From Nitrosophilus kaiyonis (GTDB lineage Bacteria > Campylobacterota > Campylobacteria > Campylobacterales > Nitratiruptoraceae), in assembly GCF_027943725.1 (NCBI RefSeq), contig NZ_AP025696.1, positions 1,031,501 to 1,095,500 on the forward strand: 64,000 nt of DNA, written 5' to 3'. Below the pieces are notes generated by a model that saw only the letters and a list, made by a program, of their open reading frames with translations, searched no databases and was not told the origin of the DNA. Position 1 is the first letter of the stretch. Each line of letters starts with the position of its first letter. This document shows, piece by piece, positions 45,177 through 54,563 of this stretch. The position numbers were made by a program, and so were the translations under genes.

Positions 45177-47372
45177 ATGCATTGTACATTTGAATTTGAT
45201 ATGAATAACAATAAAGAGATATATGAATTTGGAAAGGTAGCAAAACAAGCTAATGGAGCAGTTTTATTAAAAAGTGGTAAAACTGTAATGCTTGCTACTG
45301 TAGTAATGGATAAAAATCCTGTTGAAGAGGATTTTTTACCATTAACCGTTCAATATATAGAAAAATCTTATGCGGCTGGTAAGATTCCAGGAGGATTTGT
45401 TAAAAGAGAACAAAAACCAGGAGATTTTGAGACATTAACTGCAAGGATTGTTGATAGGGCAATTAGACCACTTTTTCCAAAAGGCTTTTTATATCCAGTA
45501 GTAATTACAGTAATGGTTTTAAGTGCTGATGAAGAGGCTGATTTACAAGTTTTAGCTTTAAATGCAGCAAGTGCAGCTTTATATGTAAGTGATATTCCAA
45601 TCAGGACAGCTGTTTGTGGGATAAGAGTGGCAAAAATTGATGGAGAAATAGTAATAAATCCAAAGCTTTCACAACTTGAAAATAGTACTTTAGATCTATA
45701 TTTAGCAGGTACAAAAGATGATCTTTTAATGATTGAAATGAGATCTATTGGAACATATGAACCTGAAATTTTACCACCTTCAATGGTTGACCCAATGCTA
45801 GATCCTACTTTGGCTGAAGAGGTGGTAATGATAAAAAATCCAAATGCATTTGATGAAGAAGAGCTTTCAAATATCATTTTACAAGGCAAAGAAGCAATAA
45901 ATAGTGCATGTAGTGAATATGAAAAATATTTTATTGAAGTTGCTAAAGAAGAGTTAGAAGTAGAGATCAAACCAGAAAAGATTGATGAAAATATCTGGAC
46001 ATATGTTGATGAGATTTATAAAGATGATATTTATAAAGCTATAAATGCAATGGCTAAAAGCGAAAGAGCTCAACATCTTGAAGAGATAGTAAAAAAGATT
46101 GCTGAAGATGAAATTGCAAAAGAGCAAGGTTGGGAAGAAGATACAATTTTTAAAGTGGTAGATAAATATAAAAGAAAAATTGTTAGAGATATGATTTTAA
46201 ATGAGAGAAAAAGAGCAGATGGAAGGGGATTAAAAGATGTTAGGAAAATAGATATTGAAACAAATATTTTACCTTCTGCACATGGATCATGCCTTTTTAC
46301 AAGGGGACAAACTCAAGCACTTGTAGTTTGTACAATTGGAGAAAAAAGTGCTGCTCAAATGTATGAACTTTTAACAAGTAAAGGACCAGAATATGAGCAT
46401 TTTATGGTTCATTACAATTTTCCACCTTTTAGTGTTGGAGAAGCTAGGCCTATTGGGGCTCCTGGAAGAAGAGAACTTGGACATGGAAATCTTGCAAAAA
46501 GAGCTTTAGAACCAGTTGTAGATGTTCCTGAAGATAAAACAATAAGACTTGTATCAGAAATTTTAGAATCAAATGGTTCATCATCAATGGCTACTGTATG
46601 TGGGGGAGCTTTAGCTTTAAAAGCAGCAAATATAGAGATAAAAGATCTTGTTGCTGGTGTTGCTATGGGGCTAGTTATAGAAAATGATAAATATGCAATT
46701 TTAACCGATATTATGGGACTCGAAGATCATGATGGAGATATGGATTTTAAAGTTGCAGGAACTAAAGATGGAATAACTGCATTACAAATGGATATTAAGC
46801 TTGGTGGAATTGAGGCAAATATATTAAAAGAAGCCCTTATTCAAGCTAAAGAAGCAAGAGAGCATATTTTAAATATTATGGAAGATGCTGCAAAAAAAAT
46901 TGAGATAAACGAAGAAAATCTTCCAACATCAAAAACCATAACAGTTCATCCAAGTAAAATTGCACAAATAATAGGTCAAGCTGGGAAAACAATAAAAGAG
47001 ATTATTGAAAAATTTGAAGTTAATATAGATATAGAAAGAGAAAAAGGAAAAGTAAAAGTTACTGGAAAAAACAAGCCAAAAGTTATAGCTGCATGTGAAC
47101 ATATTAAAACGATAGCGCAAAAAGAGGAAGAGAAAATTCCGCAGTTTAAAGAGGGCGAAATTTTAAAAGGAAAAGTAAAAAGAATAGCAAATTTTGGTGC
47201 CTTTGTTGAGCTTCCTGGTGGCATTGATGGACTTCTTCATATATCAAAACTTTCATCTGGTAGAGTTGAAAAAGTTGAAGATGTGGTAAATATTGGTGAT
47301 GAAGTAGAAGTTGAAGTTTTAAATCAAAAAGGACATAAAATAGAGCTTGCTTTGAGGCAAGTTTTTAAATAA
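45177..47372 (+). CDS. pnp: Polyribonucleotide nucleotidyltransferase (PNPase)
   Basis: Phosphorolytic 3'-5' exoribonuclease. The 731 residues comprise two RNase PH domains ([10 protein letters not shown] and [15 protein letters not shown] ... [13 protein letters not shown] ... [16 protein letters not shown]) separated by an alpha domain. A KH domain ([20 protein letters not shown]) and an S1 domain ([20 protein letters not shown]) end the protein. The ATG is preceded by AAGGAAGG. It is last in the purD-to-pnp run. Confidence 0.97.
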   Translation: MHCTFEFDMNNNKEIYEFGKVAKQANGAVLLKSGKTVMLATVVMDKNPVEEDFLPLTVQYIEKSYAAGKIPGGFVKREQKPGDFETLTARIVDRAIRPLFPKGFLYPVVITVMVLSADEEADLQVLALNAASAALYVSDIPIRTAVCGIRVAKIDGEIVINPKLSQLENSTLDLYLAGTKDDLLMIEMRSIGTYEPEILPPSMVDPMLDPTLAEEVVMIKNPNAFDEEELSNIILQGKEAINSACSEYEKYFIEVAKEELEVEIKPEKIDENIWTYVDEIYKDDIYKAINAMAKSERAQHLEEIVKKIAEDEIAKEQGWEEDTIFKVVDKYKRKIVRDMILNERKRADGRGLKDVRKIDIETNILPSAHGSCLFTRGQTQALVVCTIGEKSAAQMYELLTSKGPEYEHFMVHYNFPPFSVGEARPIGAPGRRELGHGNLAKRALEPVVDVPEDKTIRLVSEILESNGSSSMATVCGGALALKAANIEIKDLVAGVAMGLVIENDKYAILTDIMGLEDHDGDMDFKVAGTKDGITALQMDIKLGGIEANILKEALIQAKEAREHILNIMEDAAKKIEINEENLPTSKTITVHPSKIAQIIGQAGKTIKEIIEKFEVNIDIEREKGKVKVTGKNKPKVIAACEHIKTIAQKEEEKIPQFKEGEILKGKVKRIANFGAFVELPGGIDGLLHISKLSSGRVEKVEDVVNIGDEVEVEVLNQKGHKIELALRQVFK

Positions 47373-47384
47373 TAATTTAGGTTA

Positions 47385-47497
47385 GATAAATAAGTATAGT
47401 GAGTTAAAAAATAGTAATTGGTATATTGGTTATTAGTTATTGGTAAAAAAATCAAATATCTAATATACCAATTACCAATATACTAATAACCAAAATA
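47385..47497. repeat. Type A palindromic array between pnp and atpE
   Basis: attggtatattggttattag words on the left and tataccaattaccaatatac, ctaataaccaaaatag on the right form an imperfect hairpin about 100 bp long. Confidence 0.75.
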
Positions 47498-47527
47498 GCT
47501 AATTTATCTATTTTTAACAATTTTTTT

Positions 47528-47535
47528 TATAAAAT
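47528..47535 (+). promoter_or_regulatory. -10 region of atpE
   Basis: TATAAAAT after a run of eight T, giving a predicted start near 47541 and a leader of about 80 bases. Confidence 0.5.
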
Positions 47536-47540
47536 CACAT

Positions 47541-47605
47541 TTGCAAAGTGATAAGTAGGGATACGCAAGCCGAACGGACTTTGCATTAGGGATTTTCCCA
47601 AAATT
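47541..47605 (+). promoter_or_regulatory. Structured leader hairpin of atpE
   Basis: Perfect 8-bp arms TGCAAAGT (47542-47549) and ACTTTGCA (47578-47585) enclose a GC-richer 28-base loop containing agggatacgcaagccgaacgg. Then comes ttagggattttccc and a strong TTAGGAGG before the ATG. The hairpin leaves the ribosome-binding site free. I do not recognise it as a known riboswitch. Confidence 0.5.
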
Positions 47606-47619
47606 TTTAGGAGGTTTTT

Positions 47620-47925
47620 ATGAAAAAGCTTTTTTTACTTATGATTGCATTTGTTGGTTTTGCTTTTGCTGGCGAAGGTGAAAGCATGATTCAAGCATAC
47701 AGTGTTATAGCTGCTGGTGTTGGTCTTGGTATTGCTGCTGCTGGTGGTGGTCTTGGTATGGGACATACTGCAGCTGCAACTATTGCAGGAACTGCAAGAA
47801 ACCCGGGTCTTGGTGGTAAACTAATGACTACAATGTTCATTGCTCTTGCAATGATCGAAGCACAAGTTATCTATACACTTGTTATTGCTCTAATAGCTCT
47901 TTATGCTAACCCATTCTTAGGATAA
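47620..47925 (+). CDS. atpE: F-type ATP synthase subunit c
   Basis: Forms the rotary c-ring in the inner membrane. The 101 residues have an N-terminal signal-like helix (MKKLFLLMIAFVGFAFA), then helix 1 with a Gly-rich face, the polar loop Arg60-Asn61-Pro62, and helix 2 with the ion-binding Glu80 in AMIEAQVIYTL. Ser/Thr after Glu80 and the Gln of Na+-type rings are absent, so proton specificity is expected. It stands alone, away from other atp genes, as in other Campylobacterota. AGGAGG gives strong translation. Confidence 0.96.
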   Translation: MKKLFLLMIAFVGFAFAGEGESMIQAYSVIAAGVGLGIAAAGGGLGMGHTAAATIAGTARNPGLGGKLMTTMFIALAMIEAQVIYTLVIALIALYANPFLG

Positions 47926-47954
47926 TTTGTCAAAGGCTTTAAGCCTTTGACAAA
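47926..47954 (+). terminator. Terminator hairpin of atpE
   Basis: Perfect 14-bp arms, TTTGTCAAAGGCTT and AAGCCTTTGACAAA, around a single base, directly after the stop. The following cttcttctctttt is only moderately T-rich. The right arm contains the -35 box of the tRNA gene. Confidence 0.7.
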
Positions 47955-47975
47955 CTTCTTCTCTTTTGATAAAAT
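47947..47975 (+). promoter_or_regulatory. Promoter of tRNA-Leu
   Basis: TTGACA (47947-47952), 17-base spacer, TAAAAT (47970-47975); the start would be near 47982, 12 bases before the tRNA. This is the only clear consensus -35 noticed in the window. Confidence 0.6.
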
Positions 47976-47993
47976 TCCTTAAATATTTCTTAA

Positions 47994-48080
<87 letters not shown>

Positions 48081-49028
48081 CTATTTTAGATTTTGAATTG
48101 TTTTAAAGCTTTTTTTGGGATTTCCATACTTATCAATAACTCCAAAGAATTTTTCAGCTTTTTTAAAGTATCCTTTTTGTGATGGTTGATCTATCAAATG
48201 AAAATAGTTTATTCCTATTAAGTTTGCCTCTTTTTTTATACATGGAAGAAGTTCGTTGAAAGTTTCTAATACTTTGTTTTGTAAATTATTATCTTTATAT
48301 GAAGATATTGCTAAATATGCTAAAAAAGTTGGCTTTTTATATCTTTTATAAAGAAATTTAGCAAATGCGAAAGCTCGATATGGAGTATTTAAAATTTGAT
48401 ATTTTTTATTTCTTGTTAATGCTCTCATTTCTTGAAAAGCGATAAAATCAATATATTTTATAGCTTTTATATATGATTTTTCATACATTTTCCAATTTAG
48501 TTCATCTTCTATTAAATCATAATCTCCAAAATCTCCCAAGCAAAATCCAATAAGAGTATTTTTATTATCTTCTTTTAAAATTTTTATACTTTTTATTAAA
48601 ATAGTATTAAATTTTTTACTTTTATAGATATCATTTTGATTAAATTCTGGGTTTAATATAACAATTTTTTTCCCTTTTATTTTTTTTAAAAAATTTGAAA
48701 ATTTTTTAAGATGTAAAAAATATTTTTTTCTATTTTTTTTAACAAAATCATTACATATTTCATCTTCAAACCAATAAAATATAAAGATCGGTGTTAATCC
48801 TTGTTTTATTGAACTATTAATTTTTTCAATCGAATACCAATTTTCATTCCAATCTTTTGTAATCCATAAAGAATATGAATTAAAATTTGATAGATTTTTA
48901 TTTAAAAAATTAGATATTAAAAATTTTTTGTTTTTAAATATGATATTTTCATATCCTCCAATACTAAGATAAAAATCTTGGGCAAAAATAGATGATATAA
49001 AAAAGAGAATCAATACTATTTTTTTCAT
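48081..49028 (-). CDS. Exported TIM-barrel-like glycoside hydrolase candidate
   Basis: A 315-residue protein with signal peptide MKKIVLILFFISSIFAQ. Features fit a hydrolase barrel: strands ending in acidic residues (IFIFYWFEDE, KIVILNPEFN, TLIGFCLGDFGDYD, YIDFIAFQEMRAL, and LIGINYFHLIDQ near the end). No family can be named with certainty. By context it would cut the polysaccharide made by this operon, as the C-terminal hydrolase domain of PgaB or the N-terminal one of PelA does, but here as a separate protein. The start overlaps the deacetylase stop (ATGA), and its stop lies directly next to the tRNA 3' end. Confidence 0.6.
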   Translation of the reverse strand: MKKIVLILFFISSIFAQDFYLSIGGYENIIFKNKKFLISNFLNKNLSNFNSYSLWITKDWNENWYSIEKINSSIKQGLTPIFIFYWFEDEICNDFVKKNRKKYFLHLKKFSNFLKKIKGKKIVILNPEFNQNDIYKSKKFNTILIKSIKILKEDNKNTLIGFCLGDFGDYDLIEDELNWKMYEKSYIKAIKYIDFIAFQEMRALTRNKKYQILNTPYRAFAFAKFLYKRYKKPTFLAYLAISSYKDNNLQNKVLETFNELLPCIKKEANLIGINYFHLIDQPSQKGYFKKAEKFFGVIDKYGNPKKSFKTIQNLK

Positions 49029-50875
49029 GATTCAAAAGGTATAGTTATATTTATAGTCGTTTTTGGAGGTAGTTTTTTAATTGTAATATCACTATATCTT
49101 TCTTTATTAAAGTTTTTTATGTAAATTTTAATACCTGAAAATTGAGAGTATGGTTTTTTAATTTTTGAAAATTTATTCCAATAGAGTCTGAATTTGAAAT
49201 TTTCAACATCTTTCGTATTTAAATTTGACACAGTTACAATAAAATTTTTTTCTGCCTTTTTAATATCTAAATTTATATTATAAAACTGTTTTATAATATT
49301 ATAAATCTGTTCTCCATTTGCTACATTTTTTTTATTTATTTTAAGATAATTAAAAAATTTAGCCAAAGTAATAATATTATCTTTATATGTAAAAAGATGT
49401 GTATGGACACTTAAAGTATATATTCCATTTAATGATGTTATGAATTTCATCTCTTCAATAATATTTTCAAAAATCTCTTTTTTTGTCATATCTGTTTCAG
49501 CCATATATGCATAATCATCTGTGCCGACACGAGGTATAGTCAGTAGTGTATCATTGTAAAAAAATGGAAATAGTTGGTCTTTGTTTTTTTCCAATACATA
49601 TCTATATCCACTATTTGTTAACCATTTTATAACATTTTTATCTACCTCTTCTCTTGGTGGTCTAAAACCTATTACTTTTCTTTTTGATAATTTTTCCAAT
49701 ATTTCTTTTGAATATTTTATCTCTTTTTCTAATTTTTTTTCACTTTCATTTAATAAATTTGTATGTGAATAGCTATGTGATGCAATCTCTAAATATATAT
49801 TTTTACTTGATTGAATAAAAATATCCCTATTCTTTTCTGCTAAATTTGCTACACAAAAAGCTGTAGTATAAAGTTTATATTTTTTTGATAAATTGGAAAA
49901 ATTTTTCAAATTTTCAAATTTATATTCTGTATCTTCAGAAATAAATACTAAATCTTTTTTATCAATGTAAGGGAATTTTGCAATGCTATATCCATTATAA
50001 GCAAAGTTTATAATATCTAATAATAAATTATCATAATAGTTGCTATTTTCTTTTGAAGAGAAAAATGAATAAAATGGAAAAGAGAAATATATCCACATAC
50101 CTTTTTTATAATTTCCATGCCATAATACACCAGATTCATTTATAGAAAGTCTTTTATTAAATTGATCAAGTGGTGGAGAAGTTAAAGACCAGTTGGTTAG
50201 TGTAATATCTGGAATAGAAGAAGATTTAAAATAGGGAATATTATCATAAAGTACTAAATCAGCTCTTTTACCATTTTTTGAACTATTGTGAAAAGGGGAT
50301 AATATTTTTGGTACTATAAATATATCACTGTTTTTTGTATTTAAATGAGAATATTTTTTGTTATTTTTAAAATTAGTTATTTTCTTTACAAAATTATCTC
50401 CTAAAAAATTGCCTTTTTCATCACTATAAGCACAATTAAAATTAAAAATTAAACTTCCTCCATTTTCTAAAAATTTCAATATATTTTTTTGTATTTTTTT
50501 AGGTAAGGATATTGCATCAATTAAAAGTAAGGTAGATTTTTCTGGCATTTTTTTTATCTCATTTTCTTTAATAACAACCGGTTTATATCCATTTTTATTA
50601 AGAACATTTTTTATTGTCTCAATATTCCATAAATAATTTTTTTCTCCAACTCCTATATCATTAAATCTTTTAATGGTTGAATTTGATTTTAAAATATAAA
50701 TCTTTTTCTCTTTTTTTGAAATAGGAGCAAATACATTTATATCAGTAAAATTTTGAAAAATTTTTATAGTTAAATATGAAGATAAAAAGAGTAAAAAAAT
50801 AGCAATTAAAAATATTTTCAATATATAAGGAAATAAAAAAATATTTTTTTGAGGCACATTATTTTTCAAAATCAT
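49025..50875 (-). CDS. Membrane-anchored polysaccharide deacetylase
   Basis: 616 residues. One TM helix lies near 15-40. A periplasmic glutamine-amidotransferase-like Rossmann region (about 60-295) follows, then a NodB-type deacetylase domain. The metal site is formed by Glu314-Asp315 (SEDTE) and HSYSH at 367-371, with the RPP motif in GFRPPREE at 405-411. A C-terminal beta-sandwich begins near 535. The layout recalls PelA/PgaB rather than simple chitin deacetylases. I start at ATG 50875, which has GAGG at proper spacing; an upstream in-frame TTG at 50887 is less likely. It overlaps the small membrane gene upstream. Confidence 0.82.
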   Translation of the reverse strand: MILKNNVPQKNIFLFPYILKIFLIAIFLLFLSSYLTIKIFQNFTDINVFAPISKKEKKIYILKSNSTIKRFNDIGVGEKNYLWNIETIKNVLNKNGYKPVVIKENEIKKMPEKSTLLLIDAISLPKKIQKNILKFLENGGSLIFNFNCAYSDEKGNFLGDNFVKKITNFKNNKKYSHLNTKNSDIFIVPKILSPFHNSSKNGKRADLVLYDNIPYFKSSSIPDITLTNWSLTSPPLDQFNKRLSINESGVLWHGNYKKGMWIYFSFPFYSFFSSKENSNYYDNLLLDIINFAYNGYSIAKFPYIDKKDLVFISEDTEYKFENLKNFSNLSKKYKLYTTAFCVANLAEKNRDIFIQSSKNIYLEIASHSYSHTNLLNESEKKLEKEIKYSKEILEKLSKRKVIGFRPPREEVDKNVIKWLTNSGYRYVLEKNKDQLFPFFYNDTLLTIPRVGTDDYAYMAETDMTKKEIFENIIEEMKFITSLNGIYTLSVHTHLFTYKDNIITLAKFFNYLKINKKNVANGEQIYNIIKQFYNINLDIKKAEKNFIVTVSNLNTKDVENFKFRLYWNKFSKIKKPYSQFSGIKIYIKNFNKERYSDITIKKLPPKTTINITIPFES

Positions 50876-51077
50876 TTTTTTCCTCAAATTCTATTTTCTT
50901 AAAGAAAAGATAATTGCTATTTTCTATTTTTAAAGCTTCTTCATAAGGAATGATTCTATTTTTTAATTTTGATTTTTTTTCTCTAGCTTTATAAAGGAAA
51001 TAGGCAATAATTCCAAAAATTAGAGTCAAAATAGTAATAATTAAAATTACAAAAGATAATAAAGCTATAAAATTCAT
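50859..51077 (-). CDS. Small single-helix membrane protein of the exopolysaccharide operon
   Basis: 72 residues with one strong membrane helix (about 5-30) and a charged cytosolic tail. No domain is recognised. Its position directly after the synthase gene (1-base overlap) and before the deacetylase suggests a PgaD-like accessory subunit of the synthase. PgaD, however, has two helices, so this is positional inference. Confidence 0.7.
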   Translation of the reverse strand: MNFIALLSFVILIITILTLIFGIIAYFLYKAREKKSKLKNRIIPYEEALKIENSNYLFFKKIEFEEKNDFEK

Positions 51078-52372
51078 TACAATTTTCCTTTTCTTTCAAG
51101 TTTTCCCCAATTCATTTCTATATTGAACCACTCTTCAAGAGTTGCAAAAACTTTTGAAATATTTATAATTGATATAAAATATAGTCTGTAAAATATAGCA
51201 TAAAGAGCTAATTTTAGATTGTCTTTTGTGACCATTATACAGTAAAAAGCACCTGCTACATCCAATATTGTAAAAAAAAGCCACCAATAAATCAATAAAA
51301 TATCTGCTCCATACTTTAATGAAATAAATATTAAAAACATATTTGCCCAGGTATCCATAAATGGCCAAAGTACAGCTTCAAATAGCATATACCACAAAAC
51401 AAAAAACATTGAAGGCTTTTTAAAGGAGAAAAGGCGTTTTTTATGTTTTTTGATAGATTGTAAAATACCTCTTGTCCATCTATATCTCTGTTTTAAAAGA
51501 TCTAAAAGATGTTCAGGGGCTTCTGTGTATGCAACAGCATCCGATTCAAACTCTATTTTATATCCATTATCTAAAAGTTTTAGAGTTAAATCACAATCTT
51601 CTGCAAATGTATCGCTATCATATCCTCCAACTTCTTTAACACTTTTTTTTCTAAACATTCCTATTGGGCCAGGTATGATATTTACCAACTTTAAAAAAGC
51701 TTGGCCATTTCTAGCCATATTTAAGCCTTCTACATATTCTAATGCTTGGAGTTTTGTTAATATATTATTTTGATTTGCAACAAAAACAGAACCGGCAACT
51801 GCAGATATTTCCTCATCATTAAAATATTCAACCATTTTTTCTACCGCATATTTATCAAGTCTGGAATCAGCATCTATACATAAAATTAACTCACCTGTTG
51901 ATCTTTCAATACCAAAATTTAATGCTTTTGCTTTACCTTCGTTTCTTTTTTTATAAACTTTTACATTATTAGATAAATTTTCAAAAAATTTTGCCTGTTT
52001 ATATGTGTCATCAGTTGAACCATCATCGACAACAATGATTTCTAAATTTTTATATGTTTGTTGTAATAAAGAGCGGATTGGTGCTTTTATAATAACTCCT
52101 TCATTGTATGCAGGAATAATTGCAGATACTTTAAAATTTTTATAACTGATTGGTTTTTCTTCTGCACTTTTAAAAACAGTTTTAAGAATAGAAAAAATTA
52201 TCAAAGATAGATATCTAAGAATAATAATGAAAGTAAAAGCAATGATTAAAATTACACCAAATCTAATAAAAGTTGATTCAAAATTAATATAGTAATCAAT
52301 AAGATTTGCCGAATGATATAAACTAAAAGTTATTAAAAATATTATAAAAAAAATAAATAAAATCTCTTTCAT
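51077..52372 (-). CDS. PgaC/IcaA-like family 2 glycosyltransferase (exopolysaccharide synthase)
   Basis: A processive inner-membrane synthase of 431 residues. Two N-terminal helices (to about 62) precede a GT2 domain with DDGST at 116-120, DAD at 167-169, the catalytic Asp in AED 257-259 and QRYRW at 295-299. Three or four C-terminal helices and the ending EEWFNIEMNWGKLERKGK follow. These are the motifs of beta-1,6-GlcNAc and related synthases. The sugar cannot be fixed from sequence, though the adjacent deacetylase argues for an N-acetylated one. ATG comes one base after the upstream TAA. Confidence 0.92.
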   Translation of the reverse strand: MKEILFIFFIIFLITFSLYHSANLIDYYINFESTFIRFGVILIIAFTFIIILRYLSLIIFSILKTVFKSAEEKPISYKNFKVSAIIPAYNEGVIIKAPIRSLLQQTYKNLEIIVVDDGSTDDTYKQAKFFENLSNNVKVYKKRNEGKAKALNFGIERSTGELILCIDADSRLDKYAVEKMVEYFNDEEISAVAGSVFVANQNNILTKLQALEYVEGLNMARNGQAFLKLVNIIPGPIGMFRKKSVKEVGGYDSDTFAEDCDLTLKLLDNGYKIEFESDAVAYTEAPEHLLDLLKQRYRWTRGILQSIKKHKKRLFSFKKPSMFFVLWYMLFEAVLWPFMDTWANMFLIFISLKYGADILLIYWWLFFTILDVAGAFYCIMVTKDNLKLALYAIFYRLYFISIINISKVFATLEEWFNIEMNWGKLERKGKL

Positions 52373-52373
52373 T

Positions 52374-54563
52374 TTACCATCTATATAATAGCTTGAAGTT
52401 TACTTCTCTATACCAGTAATTTTGATTATTAGAGCTTTTTGATAAAGAATTTCCTTGTATAAAAGATAATTTTATACTTGAATGTTGATCAAATCGATAC
52501 TCTAACCAAGATGAAATTTGATATAAAAAGCTACTTTCTTTAAAACTATATCCAATTTCAGGCTTAAATAAGAAAGAATAGTTGTTTTTTATTTTTTTTG
52601 TCTCTATACCTAAAAATGTACTATCATAAAATTTAGGAGAATAGTAATAATCACTTGTTTTTGAATTAAGATGATACCAGCCAGAAACAATAAAACCATT
52701 TTCAAAAGAGTAATATTTTTTAAATAGATATTGATAAACAAATTGAGCAGTCAAAGCTTTATTCCCATCATCAACTTTATCAAATTCAATAGATGCCCAT
52801 ATATATTTTTTCTTTTTTAGATCTATATCTTTATAAAAATCAAAATCTAAAGAGATTGCATCAATTCTTTCATCAAAAAGATATTTTCTATATTTTAAAA
52901 ATCCATAATTTCTTTTTTTGATAGTAGTTCTTATTGAGACTTTTTTATATGTAGTTTCATATTGAAAATATGGGCTAAAATCAGTTTTTGAATTAAATTT
53001 GTCAAAATTAATTCCAAAATTATAGTTTGAATATTTTAAAGATGTCTGTAAAGTTTTTCCCTTTAGACTTTCATCATCAATAAGTTTCCAAATTTGTGGT
53101 GATATATGTAGATTAACTTTGTCGTTAAATATCTTAGAAAAAACTATTTTTTTATTATAAAAGTTAATATGATCTTTATCACTATAATGATAAAAATCAA
53201 ACTCTAAAGTTTTATCGTTTTTTAGTATATTTTCTTCTATATCAATTTTATCTTCTATATTATCTTTTGAAAGCAATTGAGATGTATTTTTTATTTTAAT
53301 TTTTTTTAATTTATAAAGATCCAATACACTATATTTTGGTTTGATATCTTTTTTGATTCCTTCAGCTACTTTTACTTTTGTTAGATTCTCTTCTAAAGAT
53401 TTTATCTTTTGTATTAATTTTTTTTCATTTTTACATTGGATTTTAAACTCTTTAATATTTTTTTCAAGTGATTCGTATATATTTAATATTTGAAGTAAAT
53501 TAATATATTCATAAAAATATTGGCAATTAACAAATTTTATTTTTTCTAAATATTTAATAGCTTTTTTATACTCTTTTCTTTCATTAAAAATTTTGTACAT
53601 TTTATAATAATGTTTTTCTCTAAAAATAATAAATTCTTTATTATTTTTAAATTTTTGTGACATATATAAAAAAAGATTTTGAGCTTCATGAATTTTATTA
53701 AACCATATATAATGATTATATAGCTCCTTATATGCCAAAAAAGTTTGTGTTATTTGTGCATATTTTTTTAAATAATTAAATCCAACATCTTCATTTTTCA
53801 ATCTTAAATATAAAATTCCTAACTCTCTTAAAACAGATATATCTAAAGGATTTTTCCCATAATAAACTTCATAAAATTTAATTGCTTTTTTTATATTTCC
53901 TGCTTTTTGATTATAAAGTGCGAGTTTATAAATGTATTGAATATTATCTGGATTTGATTTATATAATTTTTCATATTTTTTAATTAAATATTGATATTTT
54001 TTTTCGATTACCATTAAAGCTTCATTTACTTCATCACTTTTGTAAAATTTCAGATATTCATTGAAATATTTTTTTGCTTTTTTATAATCTCCATTCCAAT
54101 AATATATAAATCCCATATATTTAAAAGATTTTATTTTAAGTTTTTTATTTTTACTATTTTTGATTATTTTTAAAAATATTTTTTTGCTTAATTCAAAGTC
54201 ACCATTCCATGCAAGATATTTAGCAATTTCAAAATCTATCTCTTCATCTTTTAAACCAATTTTTTTTAAAGATTTTCTAGCATCTTTTATATTATGAATG
54301 TAGACTTGATACATTGCAAGTACTTTATATGCATATTTATAGAAAGGATATTTTGAAATAAATTTTTTTAAAAAATTAATTGTTTTCTTTTTTGATTTAA
54401 ATATATATAGGTATTGTGCATATTTTTCTATAGGAGAGAAATCATAATCTTTCTTAAAATTTATAATAATCTCTTTCTCAGATTTATTAAATAGATTTTG
54501 TTTTAAATTTTCATTTGCAAAGAGAGATAAAAGAAGCAAAATTAAAATGAAAATCATTTTCAT
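52374..54563 (-). CDS. TPR and beta-barrel outer-membrane exporter (PgaA-like)
   Basis: 729 residues. The signal peptide is MKMIFILILLLLSLFA. An alpha-helical TPR superhelix follows to about residue 400 (for example AGNIKKAIKFYEVYYGKNPL and KAKKYFNEYLKFYKSDE). The last 250 residues consist of alternating strands and end in an aromatic residue (EVNFKLLYRW), the outer-membrane barrel signature. This is the layout of PgaA and PelB, which carry and modify the polymer through the outer membrane. It overlaps the upstream gene by 4 bases (ATGA). Confidence 0.85.
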   Translation of the reverse strand: MKMIFILILLLLSLFANENLKQNLFNKSEKEIIINFKKDYDFSPIEKYAQYLYIFKSKKKTINFLKKFISKYPFYKYAYKVLAMYQVYIHNIKDARKSLKKIGLKDEEIDFEIAKYLAWNGDFELSKKIFLKIIKNSKNKKLKIKSFKYMGFIYYWNGDYKKAKKYFNEYLKFYKSDEVNEALMVIEKKYQYLIKKYEKLYKSNPDNIQYIYKLALYNQKAGNIKKAIKFYEVYYGKNPLDISVLRELGILYLRLKNEDVGFNYLKKYAQITQTFLAYKELYNHYIWFNKIHEAQNLFLYMSQKFKNNKEFIIFREKHYYKMYKIFNERKEYKKAIKYLEKIKFVNCQYFYEYINLLQILNIYESLEKNIKEFKIQCKNEKKLIQKIKSLEENLTKVKVAEGIKKDIKPKYSVLDLYKLKKIKIKNTSQLLSKDNIEDKIDIEENILKNDKTLEFDFYHYSDKDHINFYNKKIVFSKIFNDKVNLHISPQIWKLIDDESLKGKTLQTSLKYSNYNFGINFDKFNSKTDFSPYFQYETTYKKVSIRTTIKKRNYGFLKYRKYLFDERIDAISLDFDFYKDIDLKKKKYIWASIEFDKVDDGNKALTAQFVYQYLFKKYYSFENGFIVSGWYHLNSKTSDYYYSPKFYDSTFLGIETKKIKNNYSFLFKPEIGYSFKESSFLYQISSWLEYRFDQHSSIKLSFIQGNSLSKSSNNQNYWYREVNFKLLYRW

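Noticed and set aside
45368-45970. 200-codon open frame antisense to pnp
   Set aside because: Ser/Ile-rich shadow frame inside a certain gene, with no ribosome-binding site or domain.
47541-47605. c-di-GMP riboswitch ahead of atpE
   Set aside because: gggatacgcaagcc recalls part of the GEMM core, but the two-helix architecture and other conserved positions are missing and the leader is too short.
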